Below are positions 55,712-64,000 of a stretch of DNA of 64,000 nt, piece after piece (the stretch's first letter is position 1; each line of letters begins with the position of its first letter). The notes beneath the pieces were generated by a model. It ran no database searches, was not told the DNA's origin, and worked only from the letters and a program-made list of their open reading frames with translations. This DNA is from Onishia taeanensis (lineage in GTDB: Bacteria; Pseudomonadota; Gammaproteobacteria; Pseudomonadales; Halomonadaceae), in NCBI RefSeq assembly GCF_900100755.1, contig NZ_FNCI01000015.1, positions 1 through 64,000 of the forward strand. Direction: 5' to 3'. The position numbers were made by a program, and so were the translations under genes.

Positions 55712-56512
55712 ATGTTCAAACTTGCTCTAGGTGGGCTCATTACCCTACTCCTCCTTGCCATCGGAGGAATGGCCTTCATGCATAGCGGTATGTATAACGT
55801 CGCCGCGACTGATCCCCATCTGCCGTTTGTCGAATCGATGATGCACTCGACCCTGCATGCTTCGATCGAGGCCGGTGCCGAGGAGCTCGAGGTTCCCGAC
55901 CTGGACAGTGACCGCATGATTCGAGCGGGCGCCTCTGCCTACGATCAGCTCTGCGCCGCATGCCATCTCAAGCCTGGACTCGACAGCACGGTTCTGCGCG
56001 CCGGCCTCAACCCCATGCCACCGGTCTTGTCGGAAACGACTCACCAGAGTCCGGCTCAGCAATTCTGGATCATCAAGAACGGCATCAAGATGACCGGCAT
56101 GCCAGCCTGGGGCGTGACTCACGAGGATCAGGAGCTCTGGGAGATCGTGGCCTTCCTGCGGCAGTTGCCGGAGCTGTCTCAACCCGAGTACGTGGCCATG
56201 ATCACGCCCAGCGGGCCTGAGGCCGGTAACGCAACGCATGATGGTCACGACCATGAGCACGGCGACACCAGTGCAATGGCCACATCGGAGCCGGCACCTT
56301 CACAGCCACAAGATGATGGCCACGATCATGATCATGGCGACATGGGTGCCTTGAGCGAGCAGGAGGCCACGGCTGTCTCGGCGGCGGAGAACGACCATGC
56401 AGCCACAGAGGCCCCATTGACCAACGCGAGCAAAGACACATCTCCGGCGCAAGATACCGCACCCTCATCACCGTCCTATGACGACCATTACGCGGATGGG
56501 CATGGCCACTGA
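55712..56512 (+). CDS. membrane-anchored cytochrome c with His-rich tail
   Basis: This 266-aa protein has an N-terminal TM or uncleaved signal (residues 3-22), a cytochrome c domain with the haem motif C81-x-x-C84-H85 and a likely distal Met130 (MTGMPAWG), and a tail of about 95 residues with His/Asp clusters (HDGHDHEHGD, DHDHGD) that could bind copper. The ATG at 55712 gives the TM start; the frame is open upstream. Its place in the copper cluster suggests electron transfer to a copper-handling oxidase. Confidence 0.88.
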   Translation: MFKLALGGLITLLLLAIGGMAFMHSGMYNVAATDPHLPFVESMMHSTLHASIEAGAEELEVPDLDSDRMIRAGASAYDQLCAACHLKPGLDSTVLRAGLNPMPPVLSETTHQSPAQQFWIIKNGIKMTGMPAWGVTHEDQELWEIVAFLRQLPELSQPEYVAMITPSGPEAGNATHDGHDHEHGDTSAMATSEPAPSQPQDDGHDHDHGDMGALSEQEATAVSAAENDHAATEAPLTNASKDTSPAQDTAPSSPSYDDHYADGHGH

Positions 56513-56556
56513 GCCCCTGACATGGGCCCTGGACGATGCCCTTGCCGCTTACGGAA

Positions 56557-56579
56557 GCGTGCCTCGTTCGGAGGCACGC
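56557..56579 (+). terminator. hairpin after the cytochrome gene
   Basis: GCGTGCCTC (56557-56565) pairs perfectly with GAGGCACGC (56571-56579) around a GTTCG loop, 45 bp past the cytochrome stop. No T-run follows, so it may be a rho-type or partial terminator. Confidence 0.5.
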
Positions 56580-56736
56580 GTGCAGCACGGCCCGACGGGA
56601 AGGCCGCTATAATGACAGTGACAGCCTGAGCATTGGTGTTCCCAGGGCCTACTGCCCTAGCCATTCGTCATGCCCCGGTCAGTTGCCAACATCTTCCCGT
56701 AAGGCTCTCACAACACTACTCTTCGGGAGTCGCATC

Positions 56737-56880
56737 ATGTTCACCGATTGTTTCACCACCATGGGGCACATGGGCTGGCTGGGTTGGATGATGCCGCTCG
56801 CCGTCCTGGTGCTACTCAGTCTCGGCATTGCCGCCCTCACCAAGTATCTGTTGACCTCCAACAAGGGAGATCGTCGATGA
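56737..56880 (+). CDS. 47-aa membrane protein of the copper cluster
   Basis: This short gene encodes 47 residues with a Met/Trp-rich start (MFTDCFTTMGHMGWLGWMM) and one TM helix ending in a basic tail (TSNKGDRR). The ATG at 56737 follows CGGGAG and its stop overlaps the CopG start by 4 bp (ATGA), so it is co-translated with CopG. The Met and His near the membrane could bind copper. I do not know a family name. Confidence 0.7.
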   Translation: MFTDCFTTMGHMGWLGWMMPLAVLVLLSLGIAALTKYLLTSNKGDRR

Positions 56881-57317
56881 AGCTCACCATTCATCACCTT
56901 TTCATGGCGACTGGCCTGCTACTGGGCGCCACCACTGCCCATGCCGCTCTGCCGGGCGAGGCCACGCTCTACAAGAACCCTCAGTGCGGCTGCTGCGATG
57001 GCTATGCCCGCCACCTGGAGCGAATGGGGATCGACGTTACCATTGTCGATGACAAGGACCTGAGTGCGGTCAAGAGGGCGGCGGGCGTACCCTACGGAAT
57101 GGGTGCCTGCCACACCGTCATGATGGGCGACTATGTGATCGAGGGACATGTCCCCCTGGCCGCACTAGAGGCGCTCTTCGAACAAAAGCCTGACACCAGT
57201 GGCATCGGACTGGCCGGCATGCCGAGTGGCACGCCAGGCATGCCGGGGCCACAGACCGAGCCTTATGAGGTCTACCAGTTCCAAGATCACCAGGACGCGC
57301 CATTCATGACGCTCTGA
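56877..57317 (+). CDS. copG: CopG-type copper-binding protein (DUF411)
   Basis: This 146-aa periplasmic protein has a signal peptide (about 1-23) and a DUF411 domain with the cysteine set C37, C39, C40 (NPQCGCCDGYARHL) and C78-H79 (GACHTVM). CopG proteins in other bacteria bind copper clusters by these cysteines. The C-terminus has Met-Pro-Gly repeats (GMPSGTPGMPGP). It is coupled to the 47-aa gene. Confidence 0.88.
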   Translation: MKLTIHHLFMATGLLLGATTAHAALPGEATLYKNPQCGCCDGYARHLERMGIDVTIVDDKDLSAVKRAAGVPYGMGACHTVMMGDYVIEGHVPLAALEALFEQKPDTSGIGLAGMPSGTPGMPGPQTEPYEVYQFQDHQDAPFMTL

Positions 57318-57468
57318 GGAAAGCTGATCGATGCCCGTCGGGTCACCCTCGGGGTGGTCGGCGGACATCTGACGCGCTCCCAGGCGTGGCTCTATGGCGA
57401 ATGTCTCCCCTCGCCTCAGTGTGAGGTTTGCTCAGGCGATCGTTCCTGATGCCATTCTTCGTTCGGCA

Positions 57469-57484
57469 TTCAGCCCAAATTCAG
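57469..57484 (+). promoter_or_regulatory. CopR-type box 2 (cupredoxin-copRS promoter)
   Basis: TTCAG (57469-57473), six bases, TTCAG (57480-57484), followed by CTTGATA. The phasing is the same 11 bp as in the other two boxes. It lies 51 bp before the cupredoxin ATG, consistent with activation, and would make copRS autoregulated. Confidence 0.75.
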
Positions 57485-57534
57485 CTTGATACCTTAGAAG
57501 TAGACCTGTCGACTGACCCCATGGAGCTATCCGC

Positions 57535-58005
57535 ATGCGCAAGACACTTCTCGCAATGACCCTGAGCCTCGCCTCTACCGCGGCCCTGGCCAGCGGCGAA
57601 CATGGCAGTAAGATTCACGCTCAGGTCGACCGCACCATCAGCTTCGAAGCCGGTGACATGTGGTTCACGCCCGACGAACTCGCTATCACACCAGGGAAGA
57701 CGGTGAAGTTCGAGATCACCAACACCGGCAACCTCAAGCACGAATTCGTGATCGGCACTGCCGAGGCACAAGCCAAACACCGCGAGATGATGCTCGAGAT
57801 GGCCTCGGGTGGCGGACATGACATGTCCGGCGGACATCATGGTGGCGACCACGGCGACGGCATGCCCTCCGTGACCATCGCCCCGGGTGGGACCGCGACC
57901 CTGGTGTGGACCGCCCCTCAGGACACCGATACGCTCGAATTCGCCTGCAACATTCCCGGCCACTATGAGTCAGGCATGAGCGGAGACATCAACTTCCAGG
58001 GATGA
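57535..58005 (+). CDS. cupredoxin (CopI-like) of the copper cluster
   Basis: This 156-aa periplasmic protein has a signal peptide (residues 1-19, LASG) and a cupredoxin fold with the type-1 copper set H69, C138, H143 and M148 (FACNIPGHYESGM). A His/Met/Gly-rich insert (about 93-110: HDMSGG, HHGGDHGDGM) adds likely extra copper sites. It is typical of CopI-type proteins of copper-resistance loci. copR starts 4 bp after its stop. Confidence 0.9.
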   Translation: MRKTLLAMTLSLASTAALASGEHGSKIHAQVDRTISFEAGDMWFTPDELAITPGKTVKFEITNTGNLKHEFVIGTAEAQAKHREMMLEMASGGGHDMSGGHHGGDHGDGMPSVTIAPGGTATLVWTAPQDTDTLEFACNIPGHYESGMSGDINFQG

Positions 58006-58009
58006 AAGC

Positions 58010-58675
58010 ATGAAGCTGTTGCTGGTCGAGGACGATGACCTGCTGGCCGAGAGCCTGGCAGAGACCTTGCAGGACGAGGGCTACAGCGTCGACACGGCCA
58101 CACGCATGCGTGTGGCCGACGCGTTGATGGCCACGGAAGCCTACGTCCTCGCCATCCTCGATATCGGCCTTCCCGACGGTTCTGGCCTGGAGCTGCTGCA
58201 ACGCTGGCGGGAGCAGGGCCATCGTTTGCCCATCCTGGCACTGACCGCACGGGACACCTGGGAAGACAAGGTCGTGGGGTTGCGGCGAGGAGCCGACGAT
58301 TACATGACCAAGCCCTTTCACGAGGCCGAGCTGCTGGCCCGCTTGCATGCCCTGTTACGACGACAGTCCGGCGGCCTGGCCCAGCGATTGACCGTCAACG
58401 GGGTGCAACTGGACGAGCAGACCCAGGAAGTCAGCACCGACGGAGCGACCTGGCACTCCCTTACGGCCACCGAATTTCGGCTACTGCGCTACCTGATGCA
58501 TCATCCGGATCACGTGCACTCCAAGGTGCGCCTGCTCGACCAGCTCTACAGCCTGGACCAGGATGCCCCCGCCCCGAACCTGGTCGAGGTCTATATCGGG
58601 CGGCTGCGCCGCCGCCTGGGCAAGCACATCATCCAGACGCGTCGCGGCCAGGGGTATGTCTTTGCTTCGCGCTGA
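58010..58675 (+). CDS. copR: response regulator CopR (OmpR family)
   Basis: This 221-aa regulator has a receiver domain with phospho-acceptor D51 (AILDIGLPDGSG), acidic residues at 8-9, and K101 (MTKPF), followed by a winged-helix DNA-binding domain (about 125-220; TATEFRLLRYLMHHPDHV). It is encoded between the cupredoxin and copS, so it is almost certainly the copper-responsive regulator. The three TTCAG boxes are its likely targets. It overlaps copS by 20 bp. Confidence 0.92.
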   Translation: MKLLLVEDDDLLAESLAETLQDEGYSVDTATRMRVADALMATEAYVLAILDIGLPDGSGLELLQRWREQGHRLPILALTARDTWEDKVVGLRRGADDYMTKPFHEAELLARLHALLRRQSGGLAQRLTVNGVQLDEQTQEVSTDGATWHSLTATEFRLLRYLMHHPDHVHSKVRLLDQLYSLDQDAPAPNLVEVYIGRLRRRLGKHIIQTRRGQGYVFASR

Positions 58676-60017
58676 TCGTCGTAGCCTGCGCTTTCGCCTG
58701 TTCCTCTGGCTGGGTAGCGTGGCTCTGATTGCCGTCGCTATCACCTGGCTACTGCATGGCATCCTGCTGCGTGAGCTGGCCCGCGACTTCCTGGGCGATC
58801 GCCTGCGCCAGGAGGCGCACTACACGCTGCAACGGCTGCATCAGGAACAGTCCCAGGTGAAACCCTGGCTGGACTCCGCCAGCTTGACCTCGCAGATGTT
58901 TCATCACCTCTACGTGTTGCGGCTGGATGACACGGTCAGCACCTCCCACCCCGACTGGCTGCGCACTCTCACCCCCTACCTGGAAGGCGTTGACGATACC
59001 CTGCTCGAGGTGCGGGGGCAGGATGAGCGGCACCTGCTGGTCTATCGTGAGATCTTTACCCTGGAAGACGGCACCTCCGGCACCCTGTTGATTGGCGAGG
59101 ACTTCGCCGAGGTGGAAGCCGGCCTGGCCACCCTGCACTGGTGGGTCGGTGGCATCGCGGGCCTGGTACTGCTCCTGCTGATTTCGCTCAACCTGGTCGC
59201 CGTGAATGCAGGACTGTCACCCCTGGTTCGGCTTCAGCGGCAACTCGATGAACTGCGTGCGGGGTATCGCGAGCGCCTGCAGTTGGACACGCCATCAGAA
59301 CTGGATGGCCTGGTCGGTCAGCTCAACCGCTTCATGGACGAGCAGGACAAGCGACTCAAGCGCTCGCGGGACGCCGTCGCCAACCTCTCTCATGCACTAA
59401 AGACGCCCCTAGCGGCCGTCACGCAGGTGCTAAGAGGCTCTCGCCCCATCGATGGCGACCGCCGCCTGAAGCTATTGACCCGCCTGGAGGACATGCAGGC
59501 TCAGCTTGACGCGGAGCTGCGTCGTTCACGCATCGCCGGCCCCTATGCCGGCCAGCTCACCCGCGTCCGGCAGGAGGCCGAGCGACTGATCGAGATGTTC
59601 GCCACCCTGCACCCCGACAAGCGCTTTCACCTTGAAGGCCCTCAGGATCTCCGCGCCACGGTCAGCGTCGAGCGCCAGGACTTCACCGAGATGCTGGGGG
59701 TCGTGCTCGACAATGCCGGGAAATGGGCGCAGCGCGACGTTCACTGCCGCCTGAGTGTGGCGACGACACTGACCCTGGTCATCGAGGATGACGGTCCCGG
59801 AGTGCCATCAGCGGATCTCGACCACCTGGGCCGGCGCGGGCTCCGCCTCGACGAAGGGCGCCCCGGTCATGGCCTGGGGCTGTCGATCCTTCGGCAACTG
59901 GTCGAGCAGTATGCGGGGCACGTGACCTTCTCCGCGGCGGTCGCGGGGGGCCTGGCCGTCACCATCGTGCTGCCGACCGCCGCAGCGCGCACGAATGCCT
60001 GCAGCGGTTCAGGCTAG
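58656..60017 (+). CDS. copS: sensor histidine kinase CopS
   Basis: This 453-aa kinase has TM1 (about 13-35), a periplasmic sensor of about 125 residues, TM2 (about 163-184), a HAMP-like linker, the phospho-acceptor H246 (NLSHALKTPL), an N-box (VVLDNAGKWA) and G-boxes (DDGPGVP, GHGLGLS). The start at 58656 lies within the end of copR. Its last codons overlap the copA-promoter box (60008-60023). Confidence 0.92.
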   Translation: MSLLRADRRSLRFRLFLWLGSVALIAVAITWLLHGILLRELARDFLGDRLRQEAHYTLQRLHQEQSQVKPWLDSASLTSQMFHHLYVLRLDDTVSTSHPDWLRTLTPYLEGVDDTLLEVRGQDERHLLVYREIFTLEDGTSGTLLIGEDFAEVEAGLATLHWWVGGIAGLVLLLLISLNLVAVNAGLSPLVRLQRQLDELRAGYRERLQLDTPSELDGLVGQLNRFMDEQDKRLKRSRDAVANLSHALKTPLAAVTQVLRGSRPIDGDRRLKLLTRLEDMQAQLDAELRRSRIAGPYAGQLTRVRQEAERLIEMFATLHPDKRFHLEGPQDLRATVSVERQDFTEMLGVVLDNAGKWAQRDVHCRLSVATTLTLVIEDDGPGVPSADLDHLGRRGLRLDEGRPGHGLGLSILRQLVEQYAGHVTFSAAVAGGLAVTIVLPTAAARTNACSGSG

Positions 60018-60023
60018 ACTCAG
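60008..60023 (+). promoter_or_regulatory. CopR-type box 3 (copAB promoter)
   Basis: TTCAG (60008-60012), six bases, CTCAG (60019-60023), followed by TTTACCCCGGCATGATCG, nearly the same as after box 1. It overlaps the copS stop and lies 46 bp before the copA ATG. Confidence 0.75.
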
Positions 60024-60068
60024 TTTACCCCGGCATGATCGGTTCATCTCAATGTGAAGGAGTCGACC

Positions 60069-62021
60069 ATGGCCGCCGCGAAGTCCCCCTCGCTTCCCCT
60101 GTCACGCCGCCAGCTACTCAAGACGGGCGCCGCCCTGGGTCTCGGCACCGCGGCCCTGGGCCTGCGCCCGGCATGGGCCAATCCCTGGGGCCAGGCCGCA
60201 GGCTACCCTCAGGGCGTCGAGACCGGGCCCGACCTGGCCCTGGCGATACGCCGTGACACCCTGCCCATCGCCGGCAAGACCGCCCGCCCGATCAGCATTA
60301 ACGGCACCAGCCCTGGCCCACTGATCCGCCTCAAGGAAGGCCAGGATGCCGTGCTTCGAGTCACCAACCTGCTCGAGGAACCCACTTCCATTCACTGGCA
60401 CGGCATGATCCTGCCTCCCGGCATGGACGGCGTACCCGGCGTAAGCTTCGCCGGCATCGCCCCCGGTGAGACCTTCACCTACCGTTTCCCGGTTCGCCAG
60501 AGCGGCACCTACTGGTATCACAGCCACTCGGGACTGCAGGAACAGCTCGGCCATGCTGGCCCCCTGGTCATCGATGCCGCCGAGCGGGAGCCCTTCCGCT
60601 ATGACCGCGAGCACGTGCTGCTGCTGACCGACTGGACCTTTGAGGACCCAGCCAGTGTCTTTCGCAACCTGAAGCTCGGCGAGGGCTACTACAACTTCCA
60701 GGAACGCACCGTCGCCGACTTCTTCGTCGACGTGGAGAAAAACGGCTTCGCCGATACCGCGGCCCAGCGAGCCATGTGGGCCCAGATGCGCATGAGCTCG
60801 CGGGATATCGCCGACGTTACCGGCAGCACCTATAGCTACCTGCTCAACGGCCACGCCCCGAGCGATAACTGGACCGCCCTGTTCAAGCCCGGCGAAACGC
60901 TGCGCCTGCGCATCATCAACGGCTCGGCGATGAGCTACTTCGACATGCGCATCCCGGGCCTGAAGATGACGGTGGTGGCCGCCGATGGCCAACCGGTTCA
61001 GCCCGTCCCGGTCGACGAGTTCCGCATCGGCGTGGCGGAAACCTATGATGTTCTCGTCACGCCCAAGGATGACGGCGCCTACTCGCTGTTCGCCGAATCC
61101 ATGGATCGCAGCGGCTTCGCCCTGGGCACCCTGGCGCCGCGCCTGGGCATGACCGCCGCCGTGCCGGCGCGGCGCCAGATCGCCGACCGTGGCATGGAGG
61201 CCATGGGCGCTCATGGCGACATGGACATGTCTGGCATGGATCACACTCAGATGGCTGGCATAGATCACCCCGGCATGCAGGGCATGGACCATTCCAAGAT
61301 GCAGGGCTCGGACCACTCCGGCATGCAGGGCATGGATCATTCCAAGACGCAGGGCTCGGGCCACTCCGGCATGCAGGGCATGGATCATTCCAAGACGCAG
61401 GGCTCGGGCCACTCCGGCATGCAGAGCATGGATCATTCCAAGACCCAGGTCTCGGACCACTCCGACATGCAAAGCATGGATCATGCCCAGATGGCCGGCA
61501 TGGATGGCATGGCCTCCCCCGAGGCCGGAACGATGCTCCCCGTGGGGGTGGCCCAGCCCGGCTCCCGCTACGATCAGGCCGGTGTCGGCATCGACCCGAG
61601 CGAACGCCGCGTGCTGGTCTATCGCGACCTCAAGGCCTTCACACCCTGGCCGGACCGGCGCCCTCCCGGTCGTGAACTGGAGCTGCACTTGACCGGCAAC
61701 ATGGAACGCTACATGTGGTCCTTCGTCGGCAAGAAATTCAGCGAGGTCACCGGCCCCATCCACTTCGAGAAGGATGAGCGGCTGCGCCTGATCTTGGTCA
61801 ACGACACCATGATGGAGCATCCCATTCACCTGCATGGCATGTGGATGGAGTTGGAGAATGGCGCCGGTGAACTTATTCCGCGCAAGCACACCCTGAACGT
61901 CAAGCCCGGTGAGCGGGTATCTGCCCTGATCACCGCCGATGCCGAGGGCAGTTGGGCCTTCCACTGTCACCTTCTCTATCACATGGATGCCGGCATGTTC
62001 CGGGTCGTCAAGGTCGCGTAA
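60069..62021 (+). CDS. copA: multicopper oxidase CopA
   Basis: This 650-aa periplasmic oxidase has a Tat signal ([15 protein letters not shown]) and three cupredoxin domains with all copper motifs: [21 protein letters not shown] and [12 protein letters not shown]. It oxidises Cu(I) to less toxic Cu(II). A Met/His-rich linker (about residues 380-480), made of near-identical 16-residue units, lies before the last domain. The ATG at 60069 follows AAGGAG. Confidence 0.96.
   Translation: MAAAKSPSLPLSRRQLLKTGAALGLGTAALGLRPAWANPWGQAAGYPQGVETGPDLALAIRRDTLPIAGKTARPISINGTSPGPLIRLKEGQDAVLRVTNLLEEPTSIHWHGMILPPGMDGVPGVSFAGIAPGETFTYRFPVRQSGTYWYHSHSGLQEQLGHAGPLVIDAAEREPFRYDREHVLLLTDWTFEDPASVFRNLKLGEGYYNFQERTVADFFVDVEKNGFADTAAQRAMWAQMRMSSRDIADVTGSTYSYLLNGHAPSDNWTALFKPGETLRLRIINGSAMSYFDMRIPGLKMTVVAADGQPVQPVPVDEFRIGVAETYDVLVTPKDDGAYSLFAESMDRSGFALGTLAPRLGMTAAVPARRQIADRGMEAMGAHGDMDMSGMDHTQMAGIDHPGMQGMDHSKMQGSDHSGMQGMDHSKTQGSGHSGMQGMDHSKTQGSGHSGMQSMDHSKTQVSDHSDMQSMDHAQMAGMDGMASPEAGTMLPVGVAQPGSRYDQAGVGIDPSERRVLVYRDLKAFTPWPDRRPPGRELELHLTGNMERYMWSFVGKKFSEVTGPIHFEKDERLRLILVNDTMMEHPIHLHGMWMELENGAGELIPRKHTLNVKPGERVSALITADAEGSWAFHCHLLYHMDAGMFRVVKVA
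61272..61463 (+). repeat. 48-bp tandem repeats within copA
   Basis: Four direct units of 48 bp start at 61272, 61320, 61368 and 61416, with a fifth degenerate start at 61464. Each encodes a 16-residue Met/His-rich unit of the form [16 protein letters not shown]. The length is a multiple of three, so gain or loss of units would keep the frame. Confidence 0.92.
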
Positions 62022-62030
62022 GGAATGTTC

Positions 62031-62801
62031 ATGAAGTCCAAGACTGTCGTTATCGGTACCGGTTCTACCCTCGCCATGCTGGTGGCCGCCGGCGCTCAAG
62101 CCAGCGATGGCTACGATGCCCCGGCGAACTGGCCATCGCCGATGGCCGAACACGCACGGGCCTCGGTGTTGGTTGATCGCTTCGAATATGCTTCCCCCGA
62201 CAAGGGCGAGGAGGCCCTGGTGTGGGATTTCCAGGCCTGGTACGGCGGCGACGTCAATCGGGTCTACCTGAAGGGGGAAGGCGAGAATACTCAGGGTGAC
62301 GGCGAGGATGCGGAATTCGAAAACCTCGATCTGCTCTACAGCCGTCTGATCGCCGATTTCTGGGAGCTCCAGGGCGGTATCGGCTATCAGGGTGGCATCG
62401 CTTCGAACGATCATCCCGAACGCTACTTCGGCGTCATCAATCTCCAGGGGCTCGTGCCTTATCGCGTCGAGACCGATCTCGACCTGAGGGTCAGCGAGGA
62501 CGGCGATGTCTCGGCCAGCCTGGAAAGCGAATACGACCTGCGGGTCACCCAGCGGACCTACCTGCAACCGCGCCTAGAAGTCGCCGCGGCGGCCGATGAG
62601 GTGCCGGAATTTGGCGTCGGTGAGGGCCTCAACTCGGTTCGCACCGGGCTTCGGTTGCGATATGAAATCACCCGAAAGTTCGCCCCCTATATCGGCGGCT
62701 ACTGGGAAAAGTCCTATGGTGACACGGCTGACTTGGCCCGCGCCTCGGGGGATGCCACCGAAGATACCGGCGTCGTCGCCGGCGTGAGGCTGTGGTTCTG
62801 A
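62031..62801 (+). CDS. copB: outer-membrane copper protein CopB
   Basis: This 256-aa protein has a signal peptide (cut near GAQAS) and the CopB beta-barrel domain, with WPSPMAEHARASVLVDRFEY and a C-terminal VAGVRLWF that ends in Phe, typical of outer-membrane barrels. Unlike many CopB proteins it has no Met-rich N-terminal region. The ATG at 62031 has AGGA at the right distance (6 bp); the ATG at 62025 is too close. It is in one operon with copA. Confidence 0.9.
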   Translation: MKSKTVVIGTGSTLAMLVAAGAQASDGYDAPANWPSPMAEHARASVLVDRFEYASPDKGEEALVWDFQAWYGGDVNRVYLKGEGENTQGDGEDAEFENLDLLYSRLIADFWELQGGIGYQGGIASNDHPERYFGVINLQGLVPYRVETDLDLRVSEDGDVSASLESEYDLRVTQRTYLQPRLEVAAAADEVPEFGVGEGLNSVRTGLRLRYEITRKFAPYIGGYWEKSYGDTADLARASGDATEDTGVVAGVRLWF

Positions 62802-62827
62802 CCTGCCGATGACGTAATCGCGATGCA

Positions 62828-62860
62828 AGGCGCCCCCTCATCAAGCTTGATGGGGCGCCT
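62828..62860 (+). terminator. terminator after copAB
   Basis: AGGCGCCCC at 62828 and GGGGCGCCT up to 62860 form a long stem with an inner CATCAAGCTTGATG palindrome. It lies 27 bp past the copB stop. The following T-content is low. Confidence 0.65.
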
Positions 62861-62960
62861 CTCGTTGTGTGATCACGATACCCGGCAAGGGCAGTCGACG
62901 TGAGGGGCATGATGACGATCATGGTATGTGGCTGTCTGCCCTCCTGTGGCACGGCCAAGC

Positions 62961-62992
62961 TTGACCTTTAGGTAACACAAGGGTCGTAGGAT
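62961..62992 (+). promoter_or_regulatory. MerR/CueR-type promoter of the copper ATPase
   Basis: A -35 TTGACC (62961-62966) and a -10 TAGGAT (62987-62992) are separated by a 20-bp spacer, longer than normal and typical of MerR-family promoters. In the spacer GACCTTT and AAGGGTC form an imperfect dyad as in CueR sites. It lies about 75 bp before the ATPase start. Confidence 0.65.
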
Positions 62993-63066
62993 AAAAGCCA
63001 TCAATCGCCGCGTTGCACGCGCCCCAGGAATGAACGCCCTATCAGGGACATGATGGAGACGATGTC

Positions 63067-64000
63067 ATGACGCCACATCAACAGGATCATGATCACAGCA
63101 CCAGTCACGAACATGCCTCGCCAGAGGCACAGACGGAGGCCCCCGAGGCAAGGGTGAACGGCCGGCAGACCGGCGCCCAATACACTTGCCCCATGCACCC
63201 GGAAATTGTCAGAAACGCCCCCGGTGACTGCCCCAAGTGCGGCATGGCCCTGGAACCTGCGGCGCCACAGGCGGCGGCGCAGAAAACCGAGTGGATCTGC
63301 CCCATGCACCCGGAGATCGTCCGTGACGAATCCGGCGACTGCCCCAAGTGCGGCATGGCACTCGAGCCGCGGCAAGTGAGTGCCGATGCCGAGGAGAACC
63401 CCGAGCTCATCGACATGACCCGCCGCTTCTGGGTTGGCGTCGCGCTCACCGTGCCGCTGTTCCTGCTGGCCATGGGCGGGATGGTGCCCGGCGTCGACAT
63501 GGCGGTCCTGGTGCCTCACGGCATCCGGGTGTGGCTGGAACTGGCACTGGCCACGCCGGTGGTGCTGTGGAGCGGCTGGCCCTTCTTCGTGCGTGGCTAT
63601 CGCTCGGTGATCAACACAAGCCCCAACATGTTCACCCTGATTGCGCTGGGAACGGGCGTCGCCTACCTGTATAGCCTGATCGCCGCGGTGTTCCCGCACA
63701 TCTTCCCGCTTTCTTTCCGCGACGAGGCCGGCCAGGTCAGCGTCTACTTCGAAGCCGCCGCGGTGATCGTGACCCTGGTGTTGCTCGGCCAAGTCATGGA
63801 GCTGCGGGCTCGCGGCCAGACCAACGCCGCGATCAAGGCGCTGCTGGGGATGGCACCCAAGACCGCCCGCCGGATCAGCGACGACGGCAGCGAAGAGGAT
63901 GTAGCGCTGGAGCAGGTGCAGATCGGCGACCGCCTGCGGGTTCATCCCGGTGAGAAGGTACCGGTGGACGGCGTCGTCGTCGAGGGCAACTCTTCGCTGG
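63067..64000 (+). CDS. copper-type P1B ATPase, N-terminal part (runs off window)
   Basis: The frame from ATG 63067 is open to the window end (311 codons). A His-rich start ([13 protein letters not shown]) is followed by two heavy-metal-binding domains of the CPMHPEIV...[12 protein letters not shown] type (about residues 41-64 and 78-101), then TM helices and the actuator region ([15 protein letters not shown]). This is the architecture of copper-exporting P1B ATPases. The phosphorylation site and CPC motif lie outside the window, so the exact metal is not proven. Confidence 0.93.
   Translation, partial: MTPHQQDHDHSTSHEHASPEAQTEAPEARVNGRQTGAQYTCPMHPEIVRNAPGDCPKCGMALEPAAPQAAAQKTEWICPMHPEIVRDESGDCPKCGMALEPRQVSADAEENPELIDMTRRFWVGVALTVPLFLLAMGGMVPGVDMAVLVPHGIRVWLELALATPVVLWSGWPFFVRGYRSVINTSPNMFTLIALGTGVAYLYSLIAAVFPHIFPLSFRDEAGQVSVYFEAAAVIVTLVLLGQVMELRARGQTNAAIKALLGMAPKTARRISDDGSEEDVALEQVQIGDRLRVHPGEKVPVDGVVVEGNSSL

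Noticed and set aside
60114-62567. An 817-aa antisense frame over copA/copB with His-rich repeats
   Set aside because: The repeats are the reverse of the CopA Met/His units; copA is clearly the real gene.
63001-63945. A 314-aa minus-strand frame at the window end
   Set aside because: It lies over the P-type ATPase, whose metal-binding and TM motifs on the plus strand are unmistakable.

Overview
The window is a high-GC gammaproteobacterial chromosome segment. The mix of proS, rfaH, trxC, pbgA/yejM-like, yejK, benE-like and DabAB genes, together with many c-di-GMP proteins, suggests a Halomonas-type marine or halophilic bacterium. This is an inference from gene content; no rRNA or other marker gene is present.

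Layout. (1) 1-5350 is an accessory island. It holds the 5' end of an ISL3-type transposase, a full-length integron-type tyrosine recombinase (IntI family), and six leftward cargo genes: two overlapping GNATs, a Zn-protease-like DUF2268 protein, a deaminase, a CSD-DUF1294 membrane protein and a lipoprotein. The cargo lies between two degenerate direct repeats of about 160 bp. (2) 5432-10484 is a DabB-DabA inorganic-carbon uptake operon with a divergent LysR gene. (3) 10639-20068 holds a large GGDEF-EAL protein, an OsmC-YcaO fusion, an EamA transporter, and a second GGDEF-EAL gene paired with a cysteine-free molybdopterin-oxidoreductase-like periplasmic protein. (4) 20316-37413 is mostly core and housekeeping: TauE, YejK, Hsp20, an erythromycin-esterase-like protein, an SDR, a PbgA-like protein, TrxC, an ABC exporter, a diguanylate cyclase, an AmiD-like amidase, an XRE-cupin regulator with BenE, a GNAT-nitrilase pair and ProS. 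(5) 37413-42689 has a lytic transglycosylase, then a tight four-gene operon: a cupredoxin-like periplasmic protein, a GGDEF-EAL sensor, a DUF3034 protein and a lipoprotein truncated globin. (6) 43121-55449 has an FKBP, RfaH, AmpG, a SEC-C/TPR protein, a homocysteine methyltransferase-like protein, an unknown membrane protein, a UbiB-family protein, TopB and a PanE-like reductase. (7) 55712-64000 is a copper-resistance cluster: cytochrome c, a 47-aa membrane protein, CopG (DUF411), a cupredoxin, CopR/CopS, the multicopper oxidase CopA, CopB, and a P-type ATPase cut by the window end.

How parts work together. In the copper cluster, three promoters carry the same 11-bp-phased TTCAG-N6-(T/C)TCAG box, the expected form of an OmpR-family operator, so the resident CopR probably drives the cytochrome, the cupredoxin-copRS unit and copAB. 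The ATPase instead has a MerR-type promoter with a 20-bp spacer. FNR/ANR-like boxes (TTGAT-N4-ATCAA) lie upstream of hsp20 and in the gap near 43.1 kb, which suggests oxygen control there. Four c-di-GMP turnover proteins lie within about 31 kb, two of them coupled to periplasmic partner proteins. The operon at 38.2-42.7 kb is the best candidate for a poorly described sensing system.
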